A stretch of 64,000 nucleotides of DNA from positions 62,001-126,000 of the forward strand of contig DASPNM010000035.1 of the NCBI GenBank assembly GCA_035626515.1, in the 5' to 3' direction. This DNA comes from DASPNM01 sp035626515 (GTDB taxonomy: Bacteria; Bacteroidota; Bacteroidia; Chitinophagales; Chitinophagaceae). This document shows, piece by piece, positions 50,769 to 60,317 of the stretch. Each line of letters opens with the position of its first letter. Position 1 is the first letter of the stretch. The notes under the pieces were generated by a model. The model had not been told where the DNA came from and searched no databases. It saw only the letters and a program-made list of their open reading frames with translations. The position numbers were made by a program, and so were the translations under genes.

Positions 50769-53129
50769 ATGTTACCACGCATGCTGTCCTCCTCCTGGAT
50801 TGGGGCAAGACGCTATTTTGGAAAACGCAGGCTTCTCCGCTGGCTGAAACGGACGGCTTTCGGGCTGACCGCGGTGTTTGTGCTCTTTATTATACTTAAC
50901 ACCGCATTTCCACTCCCCGACAAAGTGGAATATTCTACCGTCGTTACAGATAATAAAGGCGAGATACTGCACGCTTTTCTCACGCAGGACCAGAAATGGC
51001 GGATGAAAACGGAGCTGCACGAGATTTCGCCGCTGCTGCGCAAAACGATAATCGCAAAAGAGGACAGGTATTTTTATCACCATCCGGGTGTGAACCCGTT
51101 CGCTGTGTTGCGGGCGATGATGAATAACCTGCTGCGGATGAAGCGCACTTCCGGCGCGAGCACGATCACGATGCAGGTGGCCCGGGCGCTGGAGCCGGGA
51201 AAACGCAATATCTGGAACAAGCTTCGCGAAATGTTCCGGGCTTTTCAGTTGGAATGGAAATACAGCAAGGCTGAAATCCTTCAGCTCTACCTGAACCTCG
51301 TGCCCTATGGGGGCAACATCGAAGGCGTAAAGGCCGCAGCCTATCTTTATTTCAGGAAAAATCCAGACCATTTATCACTCGCTGAAATCACCTCGCTCAG
51401 CATCATTCCCAACCGGCCTTCTTCGCTGGTGATCGGAAAGCACAATGACCGGATTGTACGCGAAAGAAACCGCTGGCTGCAGCGTTTCGCAAAGGAGGGT
51501 GTTTTTACGGAAAGCGAGATCCAGGACGCGCTGGCGGAACCTCTGACTGCACAGCGCGGATCGATGCCGCAATACGCCCCCCATCTTGCCCGCAAACTGA
51601 AGCAGGAGAATCCTTCGCTTCTTATCAGTTCGCACATCGACCTGAATACGCAGATGAAAACCGAGAAGATCATCGCCGACTACGTCCGGCTGCTCGCCCT
51701 GCGCAACATCCGGAACGCTGCGGCAGTTGTGATTGACAATCGTACCCGCCGGGTGATCGCATATGTGGGCTCGGCAAATTTTCGGGACACACTGGATGGC
51801 GGACAGGTAAACGGCGCAGCGGCGGTCCGTCAGCCGGGCAGCACGCTCAAGCCGTTGCTTTATGCGGTTTGTTTTGATGAAGGATTGCTCACGCCTAAAA
51901 CGGTTCTCACGGATGCGGCGGTGAGCTACGAAGGATATGCACCCGAGAATTACGACAAAAATTACAATGGCTACGTGACCGTTGAGTACGCCCTCGAACA
52001 ATCGCTGAACATTCCTGCCATCAAGAGCCTGCGGCAACTGGGTACGGACCGGCTGATCTCCAAACTTTCGATCTGCCGTTTCCGCCAGGTACAAAAGGAC
52101 CGTGGCAAGCTTGGCCTTTCGATGGTTCTCGGGGGATGCGGCACCACACTCGAAGAGCTGACCGGTCTTTTCACCGTATTCGCGAACGAAGGGTTTTTCA
52201 TCCCGCCATCGTTTACGGCGGACGACAGTCTGCCCGAAAAGACGAATCTTCTCAGCCCCGGGGCGACATATATGATCAATGAAATTCTCTCGAAAGTGAA
52301 CCGGCCGGATTTTCCGCTCAATTGGACGGCGACGGAGAAAATGCCGAAAATCGCCTGGAAGACCGGCACGAGCTACGGGCGTCGCGACGCATGGAGTATC
52401 GGGTATAACCGGAATTATACTGTCGGAGTGTGGGTTGGGAATTTTTCAGGCGTGGGTGCGCCTGATCTGAGCGGGGCGGAAACTGCCACCCCTCTCCTGT
52501 TTCGAATTTTTAACAGCATTGATTACGATGCCAATGCCGCCTGGTACAGCCAGCCGGAAGATTGCGACATTCGAAAGGTCTGCAGCGAAACAGGCCTGCT
52601 TCCCTCTGAACGTTGCGAAAACCTGGTGATGGATTATTACATCCCACTCATCTCTGCAACCACCACCTGCAATAACCGCCAGCAGATCCTTGTGGATGCC
52701 AGCGGGGCCGTAACGTTCTGTGAAAGCTGTCGCCCCGAGAATGGTTTTAAGAAGCAATGGTTTCGAATCCTGGAGCCCGAGATGCAGGCCTGGTTTGAAG
52801 AAAATAATCTTCCTTACGTTCGCATCCCCGCGCATAATCCGTCCTGCGAAAAAATATTTCGCGGAAACGCGCCGCTGATCACCAGTCCTTCGAATGCTTC
52901 AGAATACCTGATGGACCGGAAAAACCCGGAGCCTCTCGAACTGCTGGCCAGAACAGCACCCGACGTAGCACGCGTGTATTGGTACATAGATAATCGTTTC
53001 TACAAAAGCTCGCCTGCGGGAGAGAAACAGTTTTTTCTGCCCAGGGAGGGCCCGGTAAAGATCTCTTGCACCGATGACAAAGGAAGAAACCGGGATATTC
53101 GGATCACCGTGCGCTATGTCAATCTGTGA
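50769..53129 (+). CDS. pbpC: Penicillin-binding protein 1C
   Basis: A 786-residue bifunctional peptidoglycan synthase (start ATG 50769; the longer TTG frame at 50727 adds nothing family-like). One N-terminal membrane helix (about 30-50) is followed by a GT51 glycosyltransferase domain with KEDRYFYHHPGVNPFA and GASTITMQVARAL. The transpeptidase domain has STLK in RQPGSTLKPLLY (about 357), the SLN motif in EQSLNIPAI and KTG in AWKTGTSYG (about 530). A C-terminal BiPBP_C-type domain follows. PBP1C is non-essential in E. coli and pairs with a macroglobulin there; the same divergent pairing occurs here. Confidence 0.94.
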   Translation: MLPRMLSSSWIGARRYFGKRRLLRWLKRTAFGLTAVFVLFIILNTAFPLPDKVEYSTVVTDNKGEILHAFLTQDQKWRMKTELHEISPLLRKTIIAKEDRYFYHHPGVNPFAVLRAMMNNLLRMKRTSGASTITMQVARALEPGKRNIWNKLREMFRAFQLEWKYSKAEILQLYLNLVPYGGNIEGVKAAAYLYFRKNPDHLSLAEITSLSIIPNRPSSLVIGKHNDRIVRERNRWLQRFAKEGVFTESEIQDALAEPLTAQRGSMPQYAPHLARKLKQENPSLLISSHIDLNTQMKTEKIIADYVRLLALRNIRNAAAVVIDNRTRRVIAYVGSANFRDTLDGGQVNGAAAVRQPGSTLKPLLYAVCFDEGLLTPKTVLTDAAVSYEGYAPENYDKNYNGYVTVEYALEQSLNIPAIKSLRQLGTDRLISKLSICRFRQVQKDRGKLGLSMVLGGCGTTLEELTGLFTVFANEGFFIPPSFTADDSLPEKTNLLSPGATYMINEILSKVNRPDFPLNWTATEKMPKIAWKTGTSYGRRDAWSIGYNRNYTVGVWVGNFSGVGAPDLSGAETATPLLFRIFNSIDYDANAAWYSQPEDCDIRKVCSETGLLPSERCENLVMDYYIPLISATTTCNNRQQILVDASGAVTFCESCRPENGFKKQWFRILEPEMQAWFEENNLPYVRIPAHNPSCEKIFRGNAPLITSPSNASEYLMDRKNPEPLELLARTAPDVARVYWYIDNRFYKSSPAGEKQFFLPREGPVKISCTDDKGRNRDIRITVRYVNL

Positions 53130-53139
53130 TCTTCGAGAT

Positions 53140-53865
53140 TTATTCAACCCGCCTAACGCTTCCTGAGCCGGTCACATGCTGGCTCACCTGGGGATTGCCA
53201 CGGTACCGCACCGATCCGGCGCCGGTAACTTTTACATCCAGCTTCACGCTGGCGCTCACTTCCGCATCGCCTGCGCCTGAAATCCGGATGTGCGCATTTT
53301 CAGCCATCAATTCAAAAGCTCTGATGTCCGTGCTCCCGGCGCCTTTGGCCAGCAGAGCGCGCGTTTCTCCTTTTATCTCCAGCGTGCAGGCCCCGGAAAG
53401 ACTAGCCTCAATCTCGGGTGCATTCACGTCGAGCTTTGACGACGAGCTGCCGCTGAGCGTAATGTGAAGCTTCTCGGTTGCATTGATCCTGCTTTCGGAA
53501 TTCAGCTCGCAGGCGCCAGATGCTTTTAAAGTAGTTAATGAGGGGGCGGAAACATAGACGTTCACACCCCTGCTGGGCTTTGGATTCGCACCTTTCTTGT
53601 ACCGAACGTGCAGGATTCCCCCGCTGACGGTCGTTGTAACGTATTGCTGCAGGTTTTCGTCGGTTTCAATGCTCACCGAAGTTGTGGAGTCGGTTTTCAG
53701 GTAAACATCTATGTTTCCGCTCACGGCCACGCCGCCGAATCCGCTTTCCTGCCGCGGCTGCCGGGTGATGTGGCCGTTCCCGCGAATCCTTTTACCGAAA
53801 ATCTCACGGCAGGAAGTGCCGGCAATCGCAATCAGGAGAAATGAAAAAATGAGAACTCGAATCAT
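53140..53865 (-). CDS. DUF2807 (auto-transporter adhesin head GIN) lipoprotein
   Basis: A 241-residue lipoprotein from ATG 53865 (MIRVLIFSFLLIAIAGTSC, cysteine 19). The rest is a repetitive beta-helix-like DUF2807 domain with RQESGFGGVAVSGNIDVYLK, VYVSAPSLTTLKASGACEL, ITLSGSSSSKLDV and the final VTGAGSVRYRGNP. Such proteins are abundant in Bacteroidota; function is unknown, with a structural or adhesive surface role suggested. It converges with pbpC, the stop codons being 10 bp apart. Confidence 0.88.
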   Translation of the reverse strand: MIRVLIFSFLLIAIAGTSCREIFGKRIRGNGHITRQPRQESGFGGVAVSGNIDVYLKTDSTTSVSIETDENLQQYVTTTVSGGILHVRYKKGANPKPSRGVNVYVSAPSLTTLKASGACELNSESRINATEKLHITLSGSSSSKLDVNAPEIEASLSGACTLEIKGETRALLAKGAGSTDIRAFELMAENAHIRISGAGDAEVSASVKLDVKVTGAGSVRYRGNPQVSQHVTGSGSVRRVE

Positions 53866-53970
53866 ACGCAGGGTTTGAGTTGCAAATATGCCATAAGTTT
53901 CCATAGATGGACGCAGGCATGGCGTTTTGGGTTACAGTCTCCCCGGAAATTCAAACCGCCTGCCTTTTTT

Positions 53971-53978
53971 TACCTTCG
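53971..53978 (+). promoter_or_regulatory. Putative -7 box of guaA
   Basis: TACCTTCG, one mismatch from TAnnTTTG, ends 7 nt before the guaA ATG, giving an almost leaderless transcript. No -33 TTG is visible at the usual distance. Confidence 0.35.
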
Positions 53979-53985
53979 CGGGAAC

Positions 53986-55527
53986 ATGACGGAAAAGATC
54001 CTGGTTCTTGACTTCGGTTCCCAGTATACACAGCTGATTGCCCGCGCCGTACGTGAGGCCAATGTTTATTGTGAAATTGCTCCCTACCACAAGCCGATCG
54101 AATTCGAACCTGGACTGAAAGGAGTCATCCTTTCCGGCTCGCCATTTTCCGTGAACGATGAACGGGCACCCGATGTGAACATAGCCGAGATCGCATCAAA
54201 ACTTCCCGTGCTGGGAGTTTGTTACGGGGCGCAGCTCACTGCAAAAAGATTCGGAGGCAGGGTGGAAAAAAGCAACAAACGGGAGTACGGCAGGGCGCAG
54301 CTGAAAAAGGTGAAGGAGGACGTGCTGCTGCAGGACGTTTCGTCCCCCACGCAGGTCTGGATGAGCCATGCCGACAGCATTTTGGAACTGCCCGAAGGAT
54401 TTGAGATACTGGCCACCACCGAATCCATTCCTATCGCGGCATTTCGGCGTTCCCTGAACGGCAGCGTGCAGGCAAAGCTGTACGGCGTGCAATTTCACCC
54501 TGAAGTATACCATTCACTGGAAGGGAAAAAAATACTGAAAAATTTCCTCGTGGATATCTGCGGTTGCAGCCAGGACTGGACACCGGCGCATTTCATCACC
54601 GACACGGTAGCTCATTTAACGAAAAAGATTGGCAACCGGCAGGTGGTGATGGCATTGAGCGGCGGAGTGGACTCGACTGTCGCGGCAGTTCTGATCCACA
54701 AAGCAATCGGAGATCAGCTGCACGGCATCTTCGTAGACAACGGGGTGTTGCGTAAGAACGAGTTTGAAAATGTGCTGCGCACTTACGAAAACCTGGAACT
54801 GAATGTAACGGGAGTGGATGCGCGGCAAAGGTTTTACAAGGCATTGGAGGGAAAAGAAGATCCGGAAGCGAAGCGGAAGGCAATCGGCAGCTTATTCATC
54901 GATATTTTCCAGGAAGAGGCCGCAAGAATTGAAAATGTGGCGTTGCTGGGACAAGGCACTATCTATCCGGACGTCATCGAAAGCGTTTCAGTACATGGCC
55001 CTTCTGTGACCATCAAATCGCATCACAACGTAGGCGGGCTGCCCGGGCATCTTCACCTCGAGCTTGTGGAACCGCTCCGGAATTTGTTCAAGGACGAGGT
55101 GCGCAAAGTGGGGAAAGAATTGGGAATTCCGTCCGAACTGGTTGACCGGCATCCTTTCCCGGGGCCGGGCCTCGCCATCCGCATACTTGGCGAGGTAACC
55201 GAGCAGAAGGTGCGTCTCCTCCAGGAGGCGGATCACATTTTTGTGAAAGCTTTGAAAGATCGCAGCCTCTATGCAACGGTCTGGCAGGCCGCGGCTATCT
55301 TATTGCCGGTCAAATCTGTAGGTGTTATGGGGGATGAAAGAACATACGAACACGCGGTGGTCCTTCGTGCGGTGACAAGCGTAGACGGGATGACAGCGGA
55401 CTGGGCGCATCTGCCTTATGAATTTTTGGCGAGCGTCTCGAACGAGATCATCAACAATGTGAAAGGCATTAATCGCGTCGTATACGACATCAGCAGCAAG
55501 CCCCCGGCCACCATTGAGTGGGAATAA
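53986..55527 (+). CDS. guaA: GMP synthase (glutamine-hydrolysing)
   Basis: A 513-residue GMP synthase converting XMP to GMP with glutamine. The start at ATG 53986 (MTEKILVLDFGSQYTQLIAR) is the family N-terminus; the longer frame from 53875 is spurious. The class I glutaminase domain has the cysteine in LGVCYGAQLTAK and the histidine-glutamate pair in QFHPEVYHS. The ATP-pyrophosphatase domain has VMALSGGVDSTVAAVLI. The C-terminal dimerisation domain has HPFPGPGLAIRILGE and ends YDISSKPPATIEWE. The length and motifs are normal. Confidence 0.97.
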   Translation: MTEKILVLDFGSQYTQLIARAVREANVYCEIAPYHKPIEFEPGLKGVILSGSPFSVNDERAPDVNIAEIASKLPVLGVCYGAQLTAKRFGGRVEKSNKREYGRAQLKKVKEDVLLQDVSSPTQVWMSHADSILELPEGFEILATTESIPIAAFRRSLNGSVQAKLYGVQFHPEVYHSLEGKKILKNFLVDICGCSQDWTPAHFITDTVAHLTKKIGNRQVVMALSGGVDSTVAAVLIHKAIGDQLHGIFVDNGVLRKNEFENVLRTYENLELNVTGVDARQRFYKALEGKEDPEAKRKAIGSLFIDIFQEEAARIENVALLGQGTIYPDVIESVSVHGPSVTIKSHHNVGGLPGHLHLELVEPLRNLFKDEVRKVGKELGIPSELVDRHPFPGPGLAIRILGEVTEQKVRLLQEADHIFVKALKDRSLYATVWQAAAILLPVKSVGVMGDERTYEHAVVLRAVTSVDGMTADWAHLPYEFLASVSNEIINNVKGINRVVYDISSKPPATIEWE

Positions 55528-55548
55528 TTCTGAGCAAATCATGCAAGC

Positions 55549-56733
55549 ATGTTCCTGAGAAAACTGTTCGGCAACATCCTTATTCTGCTATTGCTTTCCG
55601 GCTCGGTGAGGGCGCAGCCGGAACACGATACCGTTGCGAGAAAATTTCGCATTGCTATCTTTTCGCCGCTGTTTCTCGATTCCGCATTTGCCGGCGAAGA
55701 ATACCGCTACCCGAAGACTGTGTTTCCCAAATTTCTCAACCCGGGTCTCGAGTTTTACGAAGGTGCTCAGCTGGCACTGGATTCGCTGAACCGGGAGCGC
55801 GCGCCGCTGGAAGTATTCATTTACGACACCCGGTCTTCGACCCAGCCGCTGGAGCACCAGTTTAGCGAGGCGGAACGAAATGGGGTGCAGCTCATCATCG
55901 CAAATTGCAGCAATTCGGAGGTCAGGCTGTTCGCTGATGAAGGATTGCGCAGAAATATTCCCGTGATCAATGCGAACCTGCCGAATGACGGGGGCGTGGA
56001 AGGGAATCCATTCTTCGTCGTTCTGAATCCGACGTTGAAAACGCAGATGGAGGGAATTTACAGGTACATCCAGAAATACCATGCCCTCGACCAGCTGGTA
56101 GTTTTCAGGAAGAAGGGGCAACTGGAAGACCGGATCCGGTCTTACCTGGAAGAAATCGGAAAAATTACCCGCTCCGTGCCGCTGAAGATCCGTTACGTGG
56201 ATCTCCCCGACAGTTTCCAGGTATGGCAGCTTCGTGCTCAGCTCGACAGCGCGGCAGAAACACTTTGCATCGCGGGTACCCTCGATGAAAAATTCGGGAG
56301 CCGCCTCATTCAGCAACTGGCTTCGCTCCGCAAAACCTACCCGGTTCGGGTAATGGGTATGCCCACTTGGGACGACATCAATCTAAGCCGGCCGGAGTAC
56401 AGGGGGATTGAGATTGTGTACAGCAATCCATTTTACAATTCGCGTATGGACAGGGTAAGCATGAACATCAGCAATTATTTCAGCACACGCCTGTACGCAC
56501 GTCCGAGTGATATGGTATTCCGGGGATACGAGGTCACCTGGCGGTACGCGCGGCTGCTGCTTCAGTACGGCAGCGACGTCTCATCCAACCTCGGCGTGAG
56601 ACAGCCGAGAGTTTTTACCGATTTTGACATTCAGCCGGTGCTGAACCGCGAAACGATGATGCTGGATTATTTCGAAAACAAAAAGCTTTATTTTCTTCGG
56701 TGGCAGGACGGAGTTATTAAGGGAGTTTACTGA
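55549..56733 (+). CDS. Periplasmic type 1 substrate-binding-fold protein
   Basis: A 394-residue exported protein with a signal peptide (MFLRKLFGNILILLLLSGSV). The mature part has the type 1 periplasmic-binding-protein fold of leucine-binding and receptor-ligand-binding proteins: FRIAIFSPLFLDSAF, LEFYEGAQLALDSL, VQLIIANCSNSEVRLFADEG and RNIPVINANLPNDGG. Later segments are FRGYEVTWRYARLLLQYG and FDIQPVLNRETMMLDYFENK. Relatives in Bacteroidota are often fused to LysM domains; none is visible here. The ligand is unknown. There is no ABC transporter gene nearby, so it may not be a transport protein. Confidence 0.75.
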   Translation: MFLRKLFGNILILLLLSGSVRAQPEHDTVARKFRIAIFSPLFLDSAFAGEEYRYPKTVFPKFLNPGLEFYEGAQLALDSLNRERAPLEVFIYDTRSSTQPLEHQFSEAERNGVQLIIANCSNSEVRLFADEGLRRNIPVINANLPNDGGVEGNPFFVVLNPTLKTQMEGIYRYIQKYHALDQLVVFRKKGQLEDRIRSYLEEIGKITRSVPLKIRYVDLPDSFQVWQLRAQLDSAAETLCIAGTLDEKFGSRLIQQLASLRKTYPVRVMGMPTWDDINLSRPEYRGIEIVYSNPFYNSRMDRVSMNISNYFSTRLYARPSDMVFRGYEVTWRYARLLLQYGSDVSSNLGVRQPRVFTDFDIQPVLNRETMMLDYFENKKLYFLRWQDGVIKGVY

Positions 56734-56792
56734 GAAACCAAAAATAAGTGGCAGGTTGCCTGTCATTCGCTCCACCGGGCGATCCGGTTTTG

Positions 56793-56800
56793 TATTTTTG
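56793..56800 (+). promoter_or_regulatory. Putative -7 box of the ligase-associated repair cluster
   Basis: TATTTTTG is a full match to TAnnTTTG and lies 30 nt before the exonuclease ATG at 56831. No TTG is found at the usual -33 distance. Confidence 0.45.
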
Positions 56801-56830
56801 CTCTCCCACCTGAAAAATTTCAGAACCGGC

Positions 56831-57853
56831 ATGGCGCTGATCGAATTCACAAGCAAGGGACTTTGCTGTCCGCAGGGTCAATTCTACATTGACCCATGGA
56901 AACCTGTACCGCGGGCACTTATCACGCATGCCCACAGCGACCACGCGCGCCCCGGACACGGCTCATATCTCTGCCACCGGCTTACGCTCCCACTCATACA
57001 AATGCGTTTTGGGAATATTTCACACCAATCGGTGGAATGGGAAGAAACTGTTTTCATTAATGGCGTAAAAGTCAGCTTTCACCCTGCCGGACACATGATC
57101 GGCTCATCGCAAATCCGTCTGGAATACCAGGGTGAAGTGTGGGTGGTGAGCGGCGACTACAAAACCGAGGATGATGGAATCAGCGGCGCTTTCGAACCGC
57201 TGCGCTGCCATACATTCATCACGGAATGCACGTTCGGCCTCCCCATTTATAACTGGAAACCGCAGTCACAGATTTTCCAGGACATCCGTGACTGGATCTG
57301 CAAAAACCATGAACAAAAAAAGACCTCGGTACTTATTGCCTACAGCCTCGGAAAATCGCAGCGGCTCCTGCCCTGCGTCTCGGCCGTAGCCACCGACATA
57401 TTCGTGCACGGCGCAGTATGGAATGCCCATCAGACCCTGGCGCACTCCGGCGTCCAGCTGGCCGATGTAAAACTTGCAGGCGACCAGTTCTCGCGCGAAG
57501 ATTACCGCGGGAGTGTTGTCATCGCCCCATCGGGCGCCGAAAGCTCTCCCTGGCTGAAACGCTTTCCCGATGTTGCCGTCGGGATCTGCAGTGGCTGGAC
57601 GCAGGTGCGTGGTCACGTGCGGCGCCTGAATGCCGACGCAGGATTTCCGCTGAGCGATCACGCCGACTGGAAAGGACTGCTGCAGGCGGTGAAAGCAACC
57701 GGTGCGCAAAAAGTATTTGCGACGCACGGCTTCCAGGCAGCGTTCAGCCGTTACCTTTCGGAAACAGGCATCGAAGCCGCCGAAGTGAAGACTGAATACG
57801 GCGATGAAGAAATTCCTGAAGCAGTAACCGAACAACCCCGACCCGAACTATGA
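56831..57853 (+). CDS. Ligase-associated DNA repair exonuclease (metallo-beta-lactamase fold)
   Basis: A 340-residue MBL-fold protein of the beta-CASP/SNM1 type. The start at ATG 56831 (MALIEFTSKGLCCPQGQFYI) is preferred over the longer frame from 56756. The metal-site motif is THAHSDHARPGH, with further ligands in FHPAGHMIGS and VSGDYKTEDD and a late SDHADW/FATHGF region. It is the first gene of the ligase-associated DNA damage response cluster and should trim DNA ends before ligation. Its stop overlaps the ligase start as ATGA. Confidence 0.9.
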   Translation: MALIEFTSKGLCCPQGQFYIDPWKPVPRALITHAHSDHARPGHGSYLCHRLTLPLIQMRFGNISHQSVEWEETVFINGVKVSFHPAGHMIGSSQIRLEYQGEVWVVSGDYKTEDDGISGAFEPLRCHTFITECTFGLPIYNWKPQSQIFQDIRDWICKNHEQKKTSVLIAYSLGKSQRLLPCVSAVATDIFVHGAVWNAHQTLAHSGVQLADVKLAGDQFSREDYRGSVVIAPSGAESSPWLKRFPDVAVGICSGWTQVRGHVRRLNADAGFPLSDHADWKGLLQAVKATGAQKVFATHGFQAAFSRYLSETGIEAAEVKTEYGDEEIPEAVTEQPRPEL

Positions 57854-59475
57854 ACCAATTTGCGGAACTGGTGCGGGTGCTCGGTACGTCCACAAAAACC
57901 AACGACAAGCTGGACGCGCTGGCCGATTATTTCCAAACCGCAAACGACCGCGACCGGGTCTGGGTGATCGCCCTCTTCAGCGGGCGCCGCCCAAAGCGTA
58001 CCGTCACGGCCACTCAGCTCGCAACCTGGTGCATTGAACAGGCAGGAGTTTCCGGATGGCTCTTTGAGGAAAGTTATCACGTCGTGGGGGACCTCGGAGA
58101 AACCATTGCTTTGCTGCTTCCGGAAAATCCGGAGGCACGCGCGTCTCATCCCCTGCATTACTACCTCGAAGCGCTGCGGGGAATCGAAAAGGAAAGTGAA
58201 AGCGTAAAAAAAGAATTCATCCTCTCGGCGTGGAAGAGTATGAGCGGAGACGAACGGTTTGTTTTCAACAAGCTGATCACGGGCGGATTTCGCATCGGCG
58301 TGTCGCAGAAATCAATGGTCAACGCGCTCGCACGAACCGTGAATCTCGAGCCCAGTGTAATCGCGCATCGCATCACCGGCAACTGGGATCCCGCCACCAC
58401 TTCTTTCGAAGAATTGCTTAGCGAGCAGGCTACCGCAGCGGATCAATCGAAGCCTTACCCGTTCTATCTCGCTTACGCGCTCGAAGACGAACTTCCCACG
58501 CTTGGAGAGGCGGACGACTGGCAGGCGGAATGGAAATGGGACGGCATTCGCGGCCAGCTGATCAAGCGTAATAACGAGCTGTTTGTCTGGAGTCGCGGCG
58601 AGGAGCTGATCACCGATAAATTTCCCGAGTACCTTCCGCTGCGCGACCGCCTGCCAAACGGTGTGGCCCTTGACGGCGAGATCCTTCCTTATCGCCATCC
58701 TGCAGGAGATGCCAACGATGTAACCGGCAGCCTTGTGCTCCCTTTCGCTGTGCTGCAGACCCGCATCGGGAGGAAGCTGGTCGCAAAAAAACACTTGCTT
58801 GATGCGCCGGTGGCATTCTTCGCTTACGACCTGTTGGAATACGAAGGCAACGACATTCGGGAATCCTTGCTCGTGGAACGAAGACTGCTCCTCGAAAAAC
58901 TGGTTAAGGAAGTCAATCATCCCGCACTGATCCTCTCACCCGTTGTGCAGTTCACCACATGGCAAGAGCTGGCTAACCTGCGCGAGGCATCACGGGATCT
59001 GGGAAGCGAAGGGATTATGCTCAAACGAAAAGCTTCCTCCTATCAGGTCGGCAGAAAGCGCGGCGACTGGTGGAAATGGAAAATTGATCCACTGGTTATC
59101 GATGCTGTTATGATCTACGCACAGAAAGGCCATGGGCGTCGCAGCAACCTGTACACCGATTACACTTTTGCCGTCAAAGACGGGGATCGCCTGGTTGCGT
59201 TCGCCAAAGCCTATTCGGGGCTCACCGACAAGGAGATCGCGGAGGTGGACCGTTTCGTGAAAAAAAATTCGCTAGAGAAATTCGGACCTGTCCGGACCGT
59301 GAAGCCCGAGCTTGTATTTGAAATCGCCTTTGAAGGCATTGCCGCCAGCAACCGGCACAAGTCCGGTGTTGCCTTGCGGTTTCCGCGCATCAACCGCTGG
59401 CGAAAGGACAAGAAACCTGATGAAATCAATACGCTCGACGATCTGAAGCAAATGTTGCAGCTGTACGGCAAATAA
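57850..59475 (+). CDS. ATP-dependent DNA ligase (ligase-associated repair type)
   Basis: A 541-residue ATP-dependent DNA ligase. An N-terminal helical DNA-binding domain (about 1-180) is followed by the adenylation domain with the active lysine in EWKWDGIRGQLIKR (about residue 229) and LDGEILPY, and EGIMLKRKASSYQVGRKRGD then WWKWK (motifs IV and V region). A C-terminal OB domain ends near FPRINRWRKDKKPDEINT. It acts in DNA end repair with its translationally coupled exonuclease partner. It is distinct from NAD-dependent LigA, which is not encoded in the window. Confidence 0.93.
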   Translation: MNQFAELVRVLGTSTKTNDKLDALADYFQTANDRDRVWVIALFSGRRPKRTVTATQLATWCIEQAGVSGWLFEESYHVVGDLGETIALLLPENPEARASHPLHYYLEALRGIEKESESVKKEFILSAWKSMSGDERFVFNKLITGGFRIGVSQKSMVNALARTVNLEPSVIAHRITGNWDPATTSFEELLSEQATAADQSKPYPFYLAYALEDELPTLGEADDWQAEWKWDGIRGQLIKRNNELFVWSRGEELITDKFPEYLPLRDRLPNGVALDGEILPYRHPAGDANDVTGSLVLPFAVLQTRIGRKLVAKKHLLDAPVAFFAYDLLEYEGNDIRESLLVERRLLLEKLVKEVNHPALILSPVVQFTTWQELANLREASRDLGSEGIMLKRKASSYQVGRKRGDWWKWKIDPLVIDAVMIYAQKGHGRRSNLYTDYTFAVKDGDRLVAFAKAYSGLTDKEIAEVDRFVKKNSLEKFGPVRTVKPELVFEIAFEGIAASNRHKSGVALRFPRINRWRKDKKPDEINTLDDLKQMLQLYGK

Positions 59476-59525
59476 GGATTCGCATTTTAAGGCTTTTGCC
59501 GTAAATTCATTGGCTACCGTCCACC

Positions 59526-60212
59526 ATGCGCCTGCTTAAGAACCTCTCCATCGGGTACAAAGCCTTTTTGAAAGACATCCGGCTGATCAACTTTTCAGTG
59601 GAGGAAGACGAATTGCGTCCGTCCTTGCCGCTGCTGCCGCTGGTTCGAATGAACAACCGGCCGATCATTTCGCTCCTGGACGTGAAGCTGCATCGTCTCA
59701 AGCCCTCGTTTTTGGTCACCGGACTGCATTTTAATTACCGCCACATAGCTTTTCGCGTGCTGATCAAAGACGACGGCCTGCATGGCGACGGAATCAACCG
59801 CGGCATTTATTATTTACATTCTTTCACCGATAACCCATTCATCGTCCGCTGCGGAAAGATATTTACGAATTTCAACTTCCGCCACGGTCACATCCGCGAA
59901 CACCAGCACTCTTTCTCGCTATATCACGGCGGGAAATGGATCAGCTACGAGCTCGATTTCAACGGGAGTGGCGACCGGCCGGGTGGGCTGATGCAAAACC
60001 TCATGCAGATCGACCGGGCTTACTCACTAAATGAGCAGGGAATGAAGTATACACGTGTCCGGCGAAATGATCTTCCGCTCCGGCCGGTGTCCTGCACTCG
60101 CTTCGATACCAATTTTTTTTCCAGCGCCCGTCTTATTGACGCCTATTATGTAAACCAGACGCTCGATTACGAATGGCTCCCCGCGGAGCGTTGTAACCTT
60201 GTTCCTTTGTGA
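59526..60212 (+). CDS. DUF2071-like protein inside the ligase cluster
   Basis: A 228-residue protein with no recognised catalytic motif. The pattern INFSVEEDELRPSLPL, a middle HFNYRHIAFRVLIKD, GINRGIYYLHSF and late FRHGHIREHQHSF suggests the DUF2071 (YqjF) family, which has an unknown role. It lies between the ligase and helicase genes with gaps of 50 and 105 bp on the same strand and is therefore probably cotranscribed with the repair genes. That it belongs functionally to the repair system is inference; it could be a passenger. Confidence 0.6.
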   Translation: MRLLKNLSIGYKAFLKDIRLINFSVEEDELRPSLPLLPLVRMNNRPIISLLDVKLHRLKPSFLVTGLHFNYRHIAFRVLIKDDGLHGDGINRGIYYLHSFTDNPFIVRCGKIFTNFNFRHGHIREHQHSFSLYHGGKWISYELDFNGSGDRPGGLMQNLMQIDRAYSLNEQGMKYTRVRRNDLPLRPVSCTRFDTNFFSSARLIDAYYVNQTLDYEWLPAERCNLVPL

Positions 60213-60317
60213 AGAATCTCCAATGATTGCAGCACGGAGAGCTGTAGTTTTACAGTTCGTCTTCTTAATAGTTTCGCGGAGGAAGCTCCGCTTTAACGAA
60301 ATGCCGCACCACGGAAA

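Noticed and set aside
53875..53985. N-terminal extension of GMP synthase
   Set aside because: The extra 37 residues are unlike the family and overlap the start of the divergent lipoprotein gene; ATG 53986 gives the standard N-terminus.
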